A DNA stretch of 64,000 nt, from assembly GCA_017524185.1 (NCBI GenBank), contig JAFWUG010000018.1:1-64000 (forward strand). The letters are read 5' to 3'. The notes beneath the pieces are model-generated. The model was not told where the DNA came from, searched no databases, and was given only the letters and a program-made list of their open reading frames with translations. This stretch comes from Bacteroidales bacterium (GTDB lineage Bacteria; Bacteroidota; Bacteroidia; Bacteroidales; Tenuifilaceae). Within the stretch, counting starts at the first letter, position 1. Every line of letters starts with the position of its first letter. Below are positions 18,171 to 27,387 of this stretch, piece after piece. Made by a program: the position numbers and the translations under genes.

Positions 18171-19565
18171 TTGAAAGAGACAAAGCAGATAGTCCGCTAC
18201 GTGCTGCTCGATTTGGTGGGCAGCACAGCGGCATGGATATGCCTAAACCACTGCAACACCGCGATTTGGCCAACCATATCGCCTACCTCCTTATATTGCT
18301 GGGGGGCAGGATATGTGTTGCTATGGCTTATGCTTTCGCTATTTGCGGGGTTCTATCACGCCCCTTTCAAACGCGCCAGGCTCAACGACCTGATTAGCAC
18401 CATCAAAGCCAACACCATTGGTAGCCTTGTGGTGCTGCTGGTTCTATACAGCCACGAACATGTTGAATCGATGCGATCTGCGCTCTCACTGCTGGGGCTA
18501 ACATTTGGCCTACAAACGCTTTGCACCTACCCGTTCCGCCTATTGCTACTATCGCACACAATTGGGCGCATCAACCGCAGAAAAATCACCTTCCCCACAC
18601 TGGTGGTTGGTATGCCCATGGCCATATACCTTAAAAAGCAATCAATTGCCGCCTATCCTGGCCTCAACATTATTGGCACGCTCGACATTAGCAACCCCAA
18701 CCCACATCGGCCCGCTCCACCTTGCGACCCTGCATTTCCTCCCATTCTGGGCAAATCGTTCGACGAACTCCCTGAACTGGTAACAAAACACAACATAACC
18801 AACATAATCATTACATCGCTCACAGCCGGCCCCCCCCTAAGCACAAGCGGTAGAGTTAACCAACAACTGCTTAAATTAAAACACGTACAACTCTACACAA
18901 CCGCACATCAGGGCAACATACGCACATCGAGCATACAGCAACCTCTGCTGCACACAATTGGAGCCAATCCCATGCCCTACTGGCAACGGCTCGTAAAACG
19001 CATAGCCGACTATCTGCTATCGCTGCTGACCCTTGCCGTGCTTAGCCCGTTGCTACTGGTTATGATGCTGCTGGTACGCCTCAGTTCGCCTGGACCAGTA
19101 ATCTACAAGCAGGAACGTGTAGGTCTGCGCGGGCGCCCCTTCACCATCTACAAGCTTCGCTCCATGTATATCAACGCCGAGCAAGAAGGCCCGGCCCTTT
19201 CGAGCAGCACCGATAGCCGCGTAACGCCCATAGGGCGATTCATGCGCCGCACCCACATCGACGAAATTCCCAACTTTGTGAACGTGCTCAAGGGCGACAT
19301 GTCGCTGGTGGGTCCACGCCCCGAACGACAGTTCTACATCGACCAGATTTTGGAGCACGCCCCCGCCTACTCGCTGCTCCTCACCATGCGTCCGGGCATC
19401 ACCTCGTGGGGGCAAGTAAAGTTTGGCTACGCCGAAAATGTGCGACAAATGCAGCAACGCATGCATTTCGACATGCTCTACCTGAATAACCGCTCGCTAC
19501 TGGTGGATGCCAAAATACTGATATACACCATAATAACCGTACTAAAAGGCTCGTGGCATAGATAG
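18171..19565 (+). CDS. Undecaprenyl-phosphate sugar phosphotransferase (WbaP/WcaJ-like)
   Basis: 464 residues. Four hydrophobic helices lie in the first 130 residues, then a Rossmann-like CoA-binding-type domain (about 140-260), then one more membrane helix leading into the bacterial sugar transferase domain (about 280-464). That domain shows SPGPVIYKQERVGLRGRPF, YKLRSM, a DEIPNFVNVLKGDMSLVGPRPE segment and PGITSWGQV. The enzyme starts a glycan by moving a sugar-1-phosphate from a UDP-sugar to undecaprenyl phosphate. It is a plausible initiator for the polysaccharide locus at 31.5-54 kb, which has none of its own. The start is TTG at 18171; no ATG gives a complete first helix. Confidence 0.9.
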   Translation: MKETKQIVRYVLLDLVGSTAAWICLNHCNTAIWPTISPTSLYCWGAGYVLLWLMLSLFAGFYHAPFKRARLNDLISTIKANTIGSLVVLLVLYSHEHVESMRSALSLLGLTFGLQTLCTYPFRLLLLSHTIGRINRRKITFPTLVVGMPMAIYLKKQSIAAYPGLNIIGTLDISNPNPHRPAPPCDPAFPPILGKSFDELPELVTKHNITNIIITSLTAGPPLSTSGRVNQQLLKLKHVQLYTTAHQGNIRTSSIQQPLLHTIGANPMPYWQRLVKRIADYLLSLLTLAVLSPLLLVMMLLVRLSSPGPVIYKQERVGLRGRPFTIYKLRSMYINAEQEGPALSSSTDSRVTPIGRFMRRTHIDEIPNFVNVLKGDMSLVGPRPERQFYIDQILEHAPAYSLLLTMRPGITSWGQVKFGYAENVRQMQQRMHFDMLYLNNRSLLVDAKILIYTIITVLKGSWHR

Positions 19566-19678
19566 CCCAGCACCACAACCAGCATCTTACCACCAAACAT
19601 AAGCAACAGACACAACAAAACATAACTTACAGAATATCAATCCAAAAAGGTTTTTTTAAAAAATTTTTTACAAAAATA

Positions 19679-19710
19679 TTTGGTGGGGGCAGAAAAACGT
19701 ATTAACTTTG
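19679..19710 (+). promoter_or_regulatory. Promoter of tRNA-Gly
   Basis: TTTG, 20-nt spacer, TAACTTTG, 25 bp ahead of the mature tRNA 5' end. It matches consensus and spacing exactly and is one of the clearest promoters in the window. Confidence 0.8.
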
Positions 19711-19735
19711 CGCCACGTTTCAACGGAGACGTTTT

Positions 19736-19811
19736 GCGGAAATAGCTCAGTTGGTAGAGCACAACCTTGCCAAGGTTGGGGTCGCGAGTTCGAGTCTCGT
19801 TTTCCGCTCCA
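19736..19811 (+). tRNA. tRNA-Gly (anticodon GCC)
   Basis: Full cloverleaf: acceptor GCGGAAA/TTTCCGC perfect, D-loop TAGCTCAGTTGGTAGAGC, anticodon stem CAACC/GGTTG with loop TTGCCAA (GCC), T-arm GCGAG-TTCGAGT-CTCGT, discriminator T, CCA encoded. It reads GGC/GGU codons. Confidence 0.97.
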
Positions 19812-19815
19812 CTCA

Positions 19816-19846
19816 ATCCCCGTAGGGTTTCCCTGCGGGGATTTTT
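19816..19846 (+). terminator. Intrinsic terminator of tRNA-Gly
   Basis: Stem ATCCCCGTAGGG/CCCTGCGGGGAT with a TTT loop, followed by TTTTT. Confidence 0.85.
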
Positions 19847-19916
19847 ATATATGCCGCCCCAAACCACGTTGAAAAAACTTTAGGAACGGCCTAGCAACAT
19901 TTAGGCTCAAAAGCAC

Positions 19917-19924
19917 TACCTTTG
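19917..19924 (+). promoter_or_regulatory. -7 box of the MATE gene
   Basis: TACCTTTG 25 bp ahead of ATG 19949. The in-frame TTG at 19922 lies inside this box and so cannot be the start of the normal transcript. Confidence 0.55.
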
Positions 19925-19948
19925 CGAGATTTTCTCCACACCACCAGA

Positions 19949-21325
19949 ATGGAAGAAGACAAAAAGCACGAACTTGGGCAGACGCCCATACGCAAACTGG
20001 CCATGCGTTACTTCTGGCCCGCACTCATAGGCACCATGGCCAACACGCTGTATAACATCGTGGATCGCATATTCATTGGCCGCGTGGTGGGAGCCGAAGC
20101 ATTGGGTGGCCTAACCGCAGTGTTCCCCGTGATGACGGTGATGACCGCCTTTGGGATGCTCATCGGGCTGGGGTCGGGTGTGCAGCTGTCCATTGCCCTG
20201 GGCAAGGGCAACATGCGCCTGGCCAAAATGGTACTGGGCAATGCCGTGGTGATGGTTACGCTAATATCGGCCACCATCATGCTACTAGGGTTCGCCCTGA
20301 AACAGCCCATGCTCGAGATGTTCGGTGCGTCAGACAGCACGCTGGCCTACGCCAGCGACTACCTCGACATAATTCTGTGGGGCGTGGTTTTCCACGAGTT
20401 CGGATTCAGCATCAATGCGCTCATCCGCTCCGAGGGCAACGCTCGGGTGGCCATGATGAGCATGCTCATAAGCGCGGGGATTAACATACCGCTCGACGCG
20501 CTATTCATCATGGGCTTTGGCTGGGGTGTGAAAGGTGCAGCCTGGGCCACCATCATCTCAATGCTTGTGCTATGCCTATGGGTGCTGGCGCACTTCCGTG
20601 GATCCAAATGCGTGGTAAGGCTCGAAGGGCGATACATAAAGGTGTGGCGTGCTGTGCTTGGTCCTGTGCTGGCCGTGGGCATATCACCATTCCTACAGCA
20701 AGCTGCCCACAGCGTGGTTCAAGCATTGTTCAACTTCAACCTCATCCGCCAAGGAGGCGATTTGGCCGTATCGGCCATGGGCATAATAAACAGCGTGATT
20801 GTTGTGGCCATCACCTTCATCACTTCGCTCAACATGGCCCTTCAGCCCATCATCGGATTCAATCTTGGGGCGGGCAACTACACGCGCGTTAAATCGTCGC
20901 TCAAATTCGGTATAGTTGTATCCACGGCCATCTGCGTAGTGATGTGGGCGGCAGTGCAGCTGTTCCCAGCCGCCACAGTAAGGGTATTCAACGCCGACAC
21001 TCCCAAACTGGTGGAAATAGGCGTTCACGGCTTACGCCTGATGACGCTAATGCTGCCCGTGGTAGGTTTTCAGATTATAGCAGGAAACTATTTCCAATCG
21101 GTGAATAAGGCCAAAATGTCCATTTTCCTCTCCATGCTCCGTCAGGTTATCATACTAATACCCATTTTGCTAATACTCCCGCCAATTTACGGTGTCGATG
21201 GGGTTTGGTTCTCGATGCCCATTGCCGACACCATATCGGCCTGCGTAACAGCCTACTTCCTAATGCGCGAATGGCGATACCTGCGGGGGTACGAAAGCGG
21301 TATAATACAAATATCTAAGCAATAG
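19949..21325 (+). CDS. MATE-family multidrug/cation antiporter
   Basis: 458 residues, 12 membrane helices in two related bundles, the usual MatE length. The N-terminal signature appears as PIRKLAMRYFWPALIGTMAN and the first helix pair as YNIVDRIFIGRVVGAEALGG. The second half repeats with SVVQALFNFNLIRQGG and NMALQPIIGFNLGAGNY. It most resembles the DinF/NorM-like branch that expels cationic drugs or metabolites using Na+ or H+ gradients; the substrate is unknown. I start at ATG 19949 because the longer frame begins inside the -7 box. It is a single-gene unit. Confidence 0.92.
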   Translation: MEEDKKHELGQTPIRKLAMRYFWPALIGTMANTLYNIVDRIFIGRVVGAEALGGLTAVFPVMTVMTAFGMLIGLGSGVQLSIALGKGNMRLAKMVLGNAVVMVTLISATIMLLGFALKQPMLEMFGASDSTLAYASDYLDIILWGVVFHEFGFSINALIRSEGNARVAMMSMLISAGINIPLDALFIMGFGWGVKGAAWATIISMLVLCLWVLAHFRGSKCVVRLEGRYIKVWRAVLGPVLAVGISPFLQQAAHSVVQALFNFNLIRQGGDLAVSAMGIINSVIVVAITFITSLNMALQPIIGFNLGAGNYTRVKSSLKFGIVVSTAICVVMWAAVQLFPAATVRVFNADTPKLVEIGVHGLRLMTLMLPVVGFQIIAGNYFQSVNKAKMSIFLSMLRQVIILIPILLILPPIYGVDGVWFSMPIADTISACVTAYFLMREWRYLRGYESGIIQISKQ

Positions 21326-21516
21326 GACACGCAAATATACGTCTATATAACTAAAACACAGCTGTTTACATGGTTATGTTGTTTGATGTAATCGCAAACC
21401 CAATTGAAGAGTTGACAGCAAATTAATCTATCTAAACTAAAACCGATGGTTATTGCGTGTTGGCTCAACTAAACATAATAAATCAGCAAAAATGCACACA
21501 TTTGCCGCTCAATATG

Positions 21517-21524
21517 TATCTTTG
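21517..21524 (+). promoter_or_regulatory. -7 box immediately upstream of truB
   Basis: TATCTTTG ends only 8 bp before the GTG start at 21533, so the transcript would begin at or a few nt before the start codon. Confidence 0.5.
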
Positions 21525-21532
21525 CATCTATT

Positions 21533-22258
21533 GTGAATATTGATACCAACACCAACTTCAAACAGGGCGTAGTTCTGCTCATCGACAAGCCCTACACCTG
21601 GACCTCGTTCAACGTGGTGAGCAAAGTGCGATGGCTATTACGCCGCCACACAGGCGATAAACACATCAAAGTGGGGCATGCTGGCACCCTCGACCCGCTG
21701 GCCACTGGGCTATTGGTAGTTTGCGTGGGCAAAGCCACCAAGCAAGTGCCATCCCTCACCGCCGACAGCAAGGTGTATGAGGCCACCCTGCGCCTGGGTC
21801 AAACCACCCCCTCGTTCGACCTCGAAACCGAGGTGGATGCCACATTCCCCATCGATCACATCGACCGAGCACTGGTAGAACAGGTGCTACTGCAATTCGT
21901 TGGCCCCCAGCAGCAAGTGCCCCCGCTGTTCTCGGCCAAATTCATCAACGGCAAACGCGCCTACGAATACGCCCGCAAGGGTATCGAAAAGGAACTACCG
22001 CCCGCAAACATTGTAATTTCGAGCATCGATTTGCTCTCGTTCGAGCCGCCGCACCTTACCCTACGCATAGCGTGCAGCAAGGGCACATACATACGCTCGC
22101 TTGCCCGCGACATTGGACAAGCACTGCACTCAGGAGCGCACCTCACCCAGTTGCGGCGTACTGCCAGCGGCAATTTCAGCATAACCGATGCTCTTACCGT
22201 AGAGGATTTTGAAAAAATTTTGCGTTCAACGCAACCTGCCGCCAACCACTCCGTATAA
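21533..22258 (+). CDS. truB: tRNA pseudouridine(55) synthase
   Basis: 241 residues, the short TruB form. The catalytic motif is GHAGTLDPLATGLL with Asp54; the entry motif is VVLLIDKPYTWTSFNVVSKVR; the KGTYIRSLARDIG segment near residue 184 is also conserved. It modifies U55 in the T-loop of elongator tRNAs. The start is GTG, with a -7 box so close upstream that the mRNA may be leaderless. It is the first gene of a same-strand run through queA and mqnC to an EamA transporter. Confidence 0.95.
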   Translation: MNIDTNTNFKQGVVLLIDKPYTWTSFNVVSKVRWLLRRHTGDKHIKVGHAGTLDPLATGLLVVCVGKATKQVPSLTADSKVYEATLRLGQTTPSFDLETEVDATFPIDHIDRALVEQVLLQFVGPQQQVPPLFSAKFINGKRAYEYARKGIEKELPPANIVISSIDLLSFEPPHLTLRIACSKGTYIRSLARDIGQALHSGAHLTQLRRTASGNFSITDALTVEDFEKILRSTQPAANHSV

Positions 22259-22333
22259 GCCGCAAGGCTGCCGATGGGAAGAGCAGCATATAGTTATCAC
22301 AAAGTAACCAATAAAATTTAGGCTCAAACAGCA

Positions 22334-23383
22334 ATGAAACTATCGCAGTTCAAATACAGCCTACCGCAAGAACTTATAGCGCAATACCCCACCGAGGAGC
22401 GCGAAGAGTCGAGGCTACTCGTGCTCAACCGAACCACCAAGAAGATAGAGCACCGCTTGTTTAGAGACATCCTCGAATATATTAACGAGGACGACGCGGT
22501 GGTTTTTAACAACACCAAAGTGTTCCCCGCCCGCCTGTTTGGCAACAAAGAGAAAACTGGAGCCGAGATAGAAGTATTTTTGCTGCGCGAGCTCAACCGT
22601 GAACAACGACTATGGGACGTGCTGGTAGACCCAGCCCGCAAAATACGCATCGGCAACAAACTCTACTTCGGCGAAGACGATGCGCTGGTGGCCGAAGTGA
22701 TCGACAACACCACCAGCCGTGGGCGCACCCTGCGATTCCTATTCGACGGAACCTACGACGAATTTAAAACCACCCTCTACCGTCTCGGACAAACGCCATT
22801 GCCCAAAACCATACAGCGTTCGGCCACCGACGAAGACCGCGAACGCTATCAAACCGTATATGCCAAATACGAAGGTGCCGTGGCCGCCCCAACAGCAGGC
22901 CTACATTTCAGCAAACAACTGCTGAAACGGCTTGAAATTAAAGGAGCTCGCTTTGCCGAGATAACCCTACATGTTGGGCTGGGTAACTTCCGCAGCGTTG
23001 ATGTGGAAGACCTCACCAAGCACAAGATGGACTCCGAGCAAATAATTATACCCGATTCGGCAGTTCAAGTGGTGAACCATGCCAAAGAACAGCAACGCCG
23101 TATTTGCGCCGTGGGTACAACCGTGCTACGCACCTTGGAGAGCAGCGTATCGACCGAGGGATTCCTGAAACCATTCGACGGCTGGACCAACAAGTTTATA
23201 TTCCCGCCCTACGAATTTCGTATCCCCAACATGCTAATCACCAACTTCCACCTCCCCTACTCCACCCTGCTGATGATGGTTTGCGCCTTTGCGGGTTACC
23301 AAACCACCATGGATGCCTACAAGGTGGCCATAAAGGAGCGATATAGGTTCGATACCTATGGCGATGCAATGCTGGTGATATAG
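22334..23383 (+). CDS. queA: S-adenosylmethionine:tRNA ribosyltransferase-isomerase
   Basis: 349 residues, standard QueA length. It begins [19 protein letters not shown] and contains the family blocks [57 protein letters not shown] and [18 protein letters not shown]. It transfers the ribosyl group of S-adenosylmethionine to preQ1 in tRNA to make epoxyqueuosine. It lies 75 bp after truB and 17 bp before mqnC. No other queuosine genes are in the window. Confidence 0.96.
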   Translation: MKLSQFKYSLPQELIAQYPTEEREESRLLVLNRTTKKIEHRLFRDILEYINEDDAVVFNNTKVFPARLFGNKEKTGAEIEVFLLRELNREQRLWDVLVDPARKIRIGNKLYFGEDDALVAEVIDNTTSRGRTLRFLFDGTYDEFKTTLYRLGQTPLPKTIQRSATDEDRERYQTVYAKYEGAVAAPTAGLHFSKQLLKRLEIKGARFAEITLHVGLGNFRSVDVEDLTKHKMDSEQIIIPDSAVQVVNHAKEQQRRICAVGTTVLRTLESSVSTEGFLKPFDGWTNKFIFPPYEFRIPNMLITNFHLPYSTLLMMVCAFAGYQTTMDAYKVAIKERYRFDTYGDAMLVI

Positions 23384-23400
23384 CCCCTCTGCCTGCACCC

Positions 23401-24561
23401 ATGAACCTCGAAGCGCTATACAGCCATGCGCTCGATGACCAGCCGCTCAGCCCCGAACAAGGGCTGACACTCTACCAATATGCGCCCACCCCGATGCTAA
23501 TGCACATTGCCCACCAACTCCGATGCCGCCGAACATCGAGCAGCATGGTTACATGGCAAATAGACCGCAACGTAAACATCACCAACGTATGCATATCGGG
23601 CTGCAAATTCTGCAACTTCCACTGCGGTGCAAACTCCCAACGGGCGTTTGTTACCACCATGGAACAATATCGGCAGAAGATTGATGAACTGCTCAGCTAC
23701 GGCGGCAATCAGTTGCTACTGCAAGGCGGATTACATCCCAAACTGGGACTAAAATTCTACTGCGACCTATTCCAACAGCTCAAAGCCTACTGCCCAAACC
23801 TCACGCTCCATGCCCTTGGCCCACCAGAAATTGCGCACATAGCACGTTTAGAACGATGCTCGCGCCGCCAAGTGCTGGAAACACTCATAAAAGCTGGCCT
23901 CGACAGTCTGCCTGGAGCAGGAGCCGAAATACTCGTACCCGAAATACGCCAGCAAATATCTCCCGCCAAGCCCAGCGTTGAGGAGTGGATAGAGGTGATG
24001 CGAGTGGCACACCAGCTCAACATGCTCACCTCGGCCACCATGATGGTGGGACACATAGAAACACCCGCCCACCGCATCGAGCACCTTCACCGCCTACGCC
24101 AACTACAAGCGCAGCGACCCGCCAATGCAATCGGATTTATGAACTTTGCCCTATGGACATTTCAGGGGCAAGGCACAGCGCTGGCCAAGCACCCCAACTA
24201 CCGCCCCATGCAGGCCGAAGAATATATCCGCACGGTGGCCATTAGCCGCATTATGCTGCACAATATCAACAACATACAGGCTTCGTGGCTCACTGTGGGC
24301 CGCCAAACGGCCCAAATTTGCCTGCACGCTGGCGCAAACGATCTGGGCTCCATAATGATAGAAGAAAACGTGGTTTCGTCGGCAGGCGCACAGCACCGCA
24401 TGGACGCCTTCGCCATACAGCAAACCATTGCCGAAGCAGGCTTCGCGCCTCAGCTCCGCAATCAACGCTATCAGCCCATAGAACTTCCACCATGCCCCAA
24501 TAGCCGCATCTATGCCCGCCATGAACTTAGGCTACGCGCAGCCACGCCCATAATGCCATAG
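23401..24561 (+). CDS. mqnC: Cyclic dehypoxanthinylfutalosine synthase (radical SAM)
   Basis: 386 residues. The radical-SAM cluster is NVCISGCKFCNF with Cys64, Cys68 and Cys71 (CX3CX2C). LLLQGGLHPKL, HALGPPEIAHIA, SLPGAGAEIL and ATMMVGHIET follow the MqnC pattern. The C-terminal NIQASWLTVG with GANDLGSIMIEENVVS distinguishes it from MqnE and from CofH. The enzyme acts in the futalosine route to menaquinone, turning dehypoxanthine futalosine into its cyclic form. No other mqn gene is visible here. It begins 17 bp after queA. Confidence 0.88.
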   Translation: MNLEALYSHALDDQPLSPEQGLTLYQYAPTPMLMHIAHQLRCRRTSSSMVTWQIDRNVNITNVCISGCKFCNFHCGANSQRAFVTTMEQYRQKIDELLSYGGNQLLLQGGLHPKLGLKFYCDLFQQLKAYCPNLTLHALGPPEIAHIARLERCSRRQVLETLIKAGLDSLPGAGAEILVPEIRQQISPAKPSVEEWIEVMRVAHQLNMLTSATMMVGHIETPAHRIEHLHRLRQLQAQRPANAIGFMNFALWTFQGQGTALAKHPNYRPMQAEEYIRTVAISRIMLHNINNIQASWLTVGRQTAQICLHAGANDLGSIMIEENVVSSAGAQHRMDAFAIQQTIAEAGFAPQLRNQRYQPIELPPCPNSRIYARHELRLRAATPIMP

Positions 24562-24585
24562 AAACTACACTTCAAACACCTCAGG

Positions 24586-25998
24586 ATGAATATTTTAGGC
24601 ACAAAAAACACATCCAATGTTGCGTGGCATGGATTGGCCATAACCTTGCTTTTGGCCATAACCTTTGTGCTTAGATTTATCCACATGGGCAAAGCCGATA
24701 TAGGCAACGATGAGTCCTTTTCGAGTTTCTACGCCCATAGCCCTATTAGGCTCATAATAAGCGTATTATCACAAAGCGACAATCCCCCATTATGGGAAAT
24801 ATTGCTGCACTTTTGGCAAATAGTTTTTGGAAATAGCGAGATGGCTATCCGCAGCCTTTCGGGGATTTTCAGTGCGCTCACAGTAGTTCCCATATACTTG
24901 GCAGGGCTACGTGTTGGCGGCAAAGCAGTAGCAATTTGTTCGGCAGCTCTTTATGTGCTTTCACCGCTATCGCTATTTTTGGCCCACGAAGGCAGAGTTT
25001 ATAGCCTTATAGGGTTTCTTTCTGCTGTGTCGATGCTGCAATTTATACGCTTGGCTACGGCCAACGAAGATAAATCCCGAATATGCCGACTGGTTGTGCT
25101 AACCCTCTGCAACACGCTCCTAATCTACGGACACTACATTGCTGTTTGGGTACCAATTGTTCAGGGTAGTTTGTGGCTGCTATGGCCACGCGTGCGTCGC
25201 ACAATAGGCAACGGAATGCTTTGGAGTGTGGCGGCTACAGCATTGCTATTTGCCCCCATGCTTCCCATAGTATATGCACGTTTTCTCGACTCGGGCATCA
25301 ACGGTACATGGATTCCAAAAGCGGGAAGCATTGCTGAACTGCCCATCATGCTCGACTCATTCTTCCGACGTCCATACATCACCATACCAGTACTGCTGAT
25401 ATGCATAGCAAGTTTTGCGCTACACATACGCCAACGACGACAAAAACATGCGGCAGAAAGCTGTGCAATAGTAGAAACCACCATGCTTACAGCCATGTGG
25501 GCAGTGCCTCTCATTGTTTCGTTTGCACTATCGCATATCACCGGATTCTTTTTGAACCGCTATTTCTATTTCGTAGCACCGCCTCTCTATGTGGCCACTG
25601 CATGCTATTTGACAATGCTTCCGAACCGTCGAATTGGTTTGATTTTGGGCATACTGATTATAGGTTTGATGTCTGTTAATTTTAGAACCGATAGCGTAGA
25701 ACTGTGCTATGCACCGCGAAGCACACAAACCAAACAATTGGTTCGACAAGCAATACAGATGTCGGACAGCCTAAGAATGCCTATAGTGGTTAACCCAGGA
25801 CATTTAAATTTACGCGTGATTTACTACTATGACGAGCAACACGAACTATTCGCTCAACTCGGGACGCAAGCACAGGAGAATTACTCTGCAAGTCCGATGT
25901 TAGCACGTTTCCGCACACCAGAAGAGCAAACTCCACCGCCGTACATAGAATTGCTTGAAATTGGACGCGAACTAAGCATCGTAGTTCATAATGAATAA
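24586..25998 (+). CDS. GT39/PMT-like membrane glycosyltransferase
   Basis: 470 residues with about ten membrane helices. The first extracytoplasmic loop has the catalytic acidic pattern of the GT-C/PMT_2 superfamily: HMGKADIGNDESFSSFYA, with Asp-Glu after the first helix, and SQSDNPPLWEILLHFW further on. Such enzymes use polyprenyl-phosphate sugars to glycosylate lipid A, proteins or glycans in the periplasm; the acceptor is unknown. It starts 24 bp after mqnC and is somewhat richer in A+T than its neighbours, which may mean a different history. No signature separates an ArnT-like from a protein-glycosylating role. Confidence 0.82.
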   Translation: MNILGTKNTSNVAWHGLAITLLLAITFVLRFIHMGKADIGNDESFSSFYAHSPIRLIISVLSQSDNPPLWEILLHFWQIVFGNSEMAIRSLSGIFSALTVVPIYLAGLRVGGKAVAICSAALYVLSPLSLFLAHEGRVYSLIGFLSAVSMLQFIRLATANEDKSRICRLVVLTLCNTLLIYGHYIAVWVPIVQGSLWLLWPRVRRTIGNGMLWSVAATALLFAPMLPIVYARFLDSGINGTWIPKAGSIAELPIMLDSFFRRPYITIPVLLICIASFALHIRQRRQKHAAESCAIVETTMLTAMWAVPLIVSFALSHITGFFLNRYFYFVAPPLYVATACYLTMLPNRRIGLILGILIIGLMSVNFRTDSVELCYAPRSTQTKQLVRQAIQMSDSLRMPIVVNPGHLNLRVIYYYDEQHELFAQLGTQAQENYSASPMLARFRTPEEQTPPPYIELLEIGRELSIVVHNE

Positions 25999-26036
25999 TC
26001 TACAAGTAACTAACTATCAACAAACTACCAACACAA

Positions 26037-26426
26037 ATGCGCCATTTTTGTTCCCTTCTACTATTAACCGCATTGATTGCCATAGGTGGATGCCAAAGCG
26101 CATCGTACCAAACAGTTAGTCCTGAAGAGTTTTCGCAGATAATATCGTCTCAAAATGATGTGCAACTGCTCGACGTGCGTACACCAGCTGAATACGCTGA
26201 GGGGCATTTGCCTGAAGCTATGCTCATCGACATCAAAGCGGGCAAATTTGCGGAACAAGCTGCTCAGCAACTACACCACTCCCACCCCGTGGCCGTGTAT
26301 TGCCGTAGCGGCAAGCGCAGCGCAATGGCTGCCGACACACTCGCCGCGCTCGGATTCAAGGTGCTTAACCTCAACGGCGGCATCACAGCCTGGCAGGAAC
26401 AGGGACTACCCATTGTTATCGAATAA
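26037..26426 (+). CDS. Rhodanese-domain lipoprotein
   Basis: 129 residues. A lipoprotein signal peptide ends at IAIGGCQ (Cys19). The rest is one rhodanese domain with LLDVRTPAEYAEGHLPEA (about 44-61), the active-site loop YCRSGKRS (Cys89) and a closing GGITAWQEQGLP. The Cys and six-residue loop are intact, so sulfur transfer or redox activity is plausible in the periplasm. It sits between the glycosyltransferase and EamA genes, same strand, 38 and 16 bp apart. Confidence 0.9.
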   Translation: MRHFCSLLLLTALIAIGGCQSASYQTVSPEEFSQIISSQNDVQLLDVRTPAEYAEGHLPEAMLIDIKAGKFAEQAAQQLHHSHPVAVYCRSGKRSAMAADTLAALGFKVLNLNGGITAWQEQGLPIVIE

Positions 26427-26442
26427 GCCAAACAAGTCCACA

Positions 26443-27372
26443 ATGCCCGCCAACAAAACGCTAATAGGCCATTTAGCCTGCTTTGGAGCTTACTTCATAT
26501 TTGGGCTCAACATTGTGTTCTGCAAGGACATAGCCAACTCTGGGCTAATATCGCCCCTTGAGCTATTCGCCCTGCGTTCGTTGGTGGCGGCAGGCCTATT
26601 CTGGTTGGTGTCGGCATTGGCACCACGCCAACACGTACCGTGGCCGGACCTACTTCGCATGGCGGCAGCATCGTCTCTGGGCATTGTTGTAACCCAACTA
26701 TCGTTCCTCAAAGCCATCACCATCACTCGCAGCATCGACCTGTCGATTGTGGGCTCCAGCACCCCAATAATGACCATGTTTGTGGCCGCCTTGGTGCTCA
26801 AAGAGCCGCTTTCGCTCAAAAAGGTGGGCGGCGTACTGCTCAGTCTATCTGGAGTTATCATCCTGATACTCAACACAACAGGCTCAACAAACGGCGTAGA
26901 TAGCACATCGCCGCTGGGCATAGGGCTGGTGCTGCTAAACTGCCTATCGTTTGCCCTCTACCTGGGCATTTTCCGCCCGTTAATAGCCCGCTATAGCGCA
27001 ATTACGCTCATGAAATGGATGTTCACCACAGCGGCTATTCTCTCGGTGCCATTCGCGGCCTACGACCTAAGCAAAATAAGTTGGAATGCTTTCCCCACAT
27101 CGGTGCTATGGCAAATCGGCTTTCTGATAGCCATGGCCACCTTCGTGGCCTACCTGCTCATTCCCATCGGCCAAAAACACCTTCGCCCAACGGTGGTGAG
27201 CATGTACTCCTACATACAACCAGTTATAGCCGTGGTGATAAGCATAGCCATAGGCATGGACAAACTCACCTGGCCCAAAATGATGGCTGCTGCCCTTGTG
27301 TTCACCGGCGTGTGGCTAGTGAACCGAAGCAGAGCAGCAGTGCAAAAAACGGCGGAAAAACAAACTGCGTAA
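26443..27372 (+). CDS. EamA/DMT-family transporter
   Basis: 309 residues with ten helices as two EamA repeats, first at about 10-140 and second at about 155-295, the second ending PVIAVVISIAIGMDKLTWPK. The start is ATG 26443 (MPANKTLIGHLACFGAYFIFG); the frame stays open back to 26155 across the rhodanese gene but that extension shows no homology. DMT proteins export amino acids, nucleobases or other metabolites; the substrate is unknown. The last 109 bp have a second, decayed copy downstream of the HigBA pair at 28117. Confidence 0.9.
   Translation: MPANKTLIGHLACFGAYFIFGLNIVFCKDIANSGLISPLELFALRSLVAAGLFWLVSALAPRQHVPWPDLLRMAAASSLGIVVTQLSFLKAITITRSIDLSIVGSSTPIMTMFVAALVLKEPLSLKKVGGVLLSLSGVIILILNTTGSTNGVDSTSPLGIGLVLLNCLSFALYLGIFRPLIARYSAITLMKWMFTTAAILSVPFAAYDLSKISWNAFPTSVLWQIGFLIAMATFVAYLLIPIGQKHLRPTVVSMYSYIQPVIAVVISIAIGMDKLTWPKMMAAALVFTGVWLVNRSRAAVQKTAEKQTA
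27245..27353 (+). repeat. 109-bp direct repeat, copy 1 (3' end of the EamA gene)
   Basis: Matches 28117-28225 without gaps and with 6 mismatches (103/109). This copy forms the C-terminus of the intact EamA transporter. The two copies bracket the HigBA genes. Confidence 0.9.
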
Positions 27373-27387
27373 CGAGCCGAATATCGC

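Noticed and set aside
26155-26442. Extension of the EamA gene across the rhodanese gene
   Set aside because: The 96 extra residues are an out-of-frame reading of the rhodanese gene and have no membrane helix; MPANKTLIGH at 26443 is the natural start.
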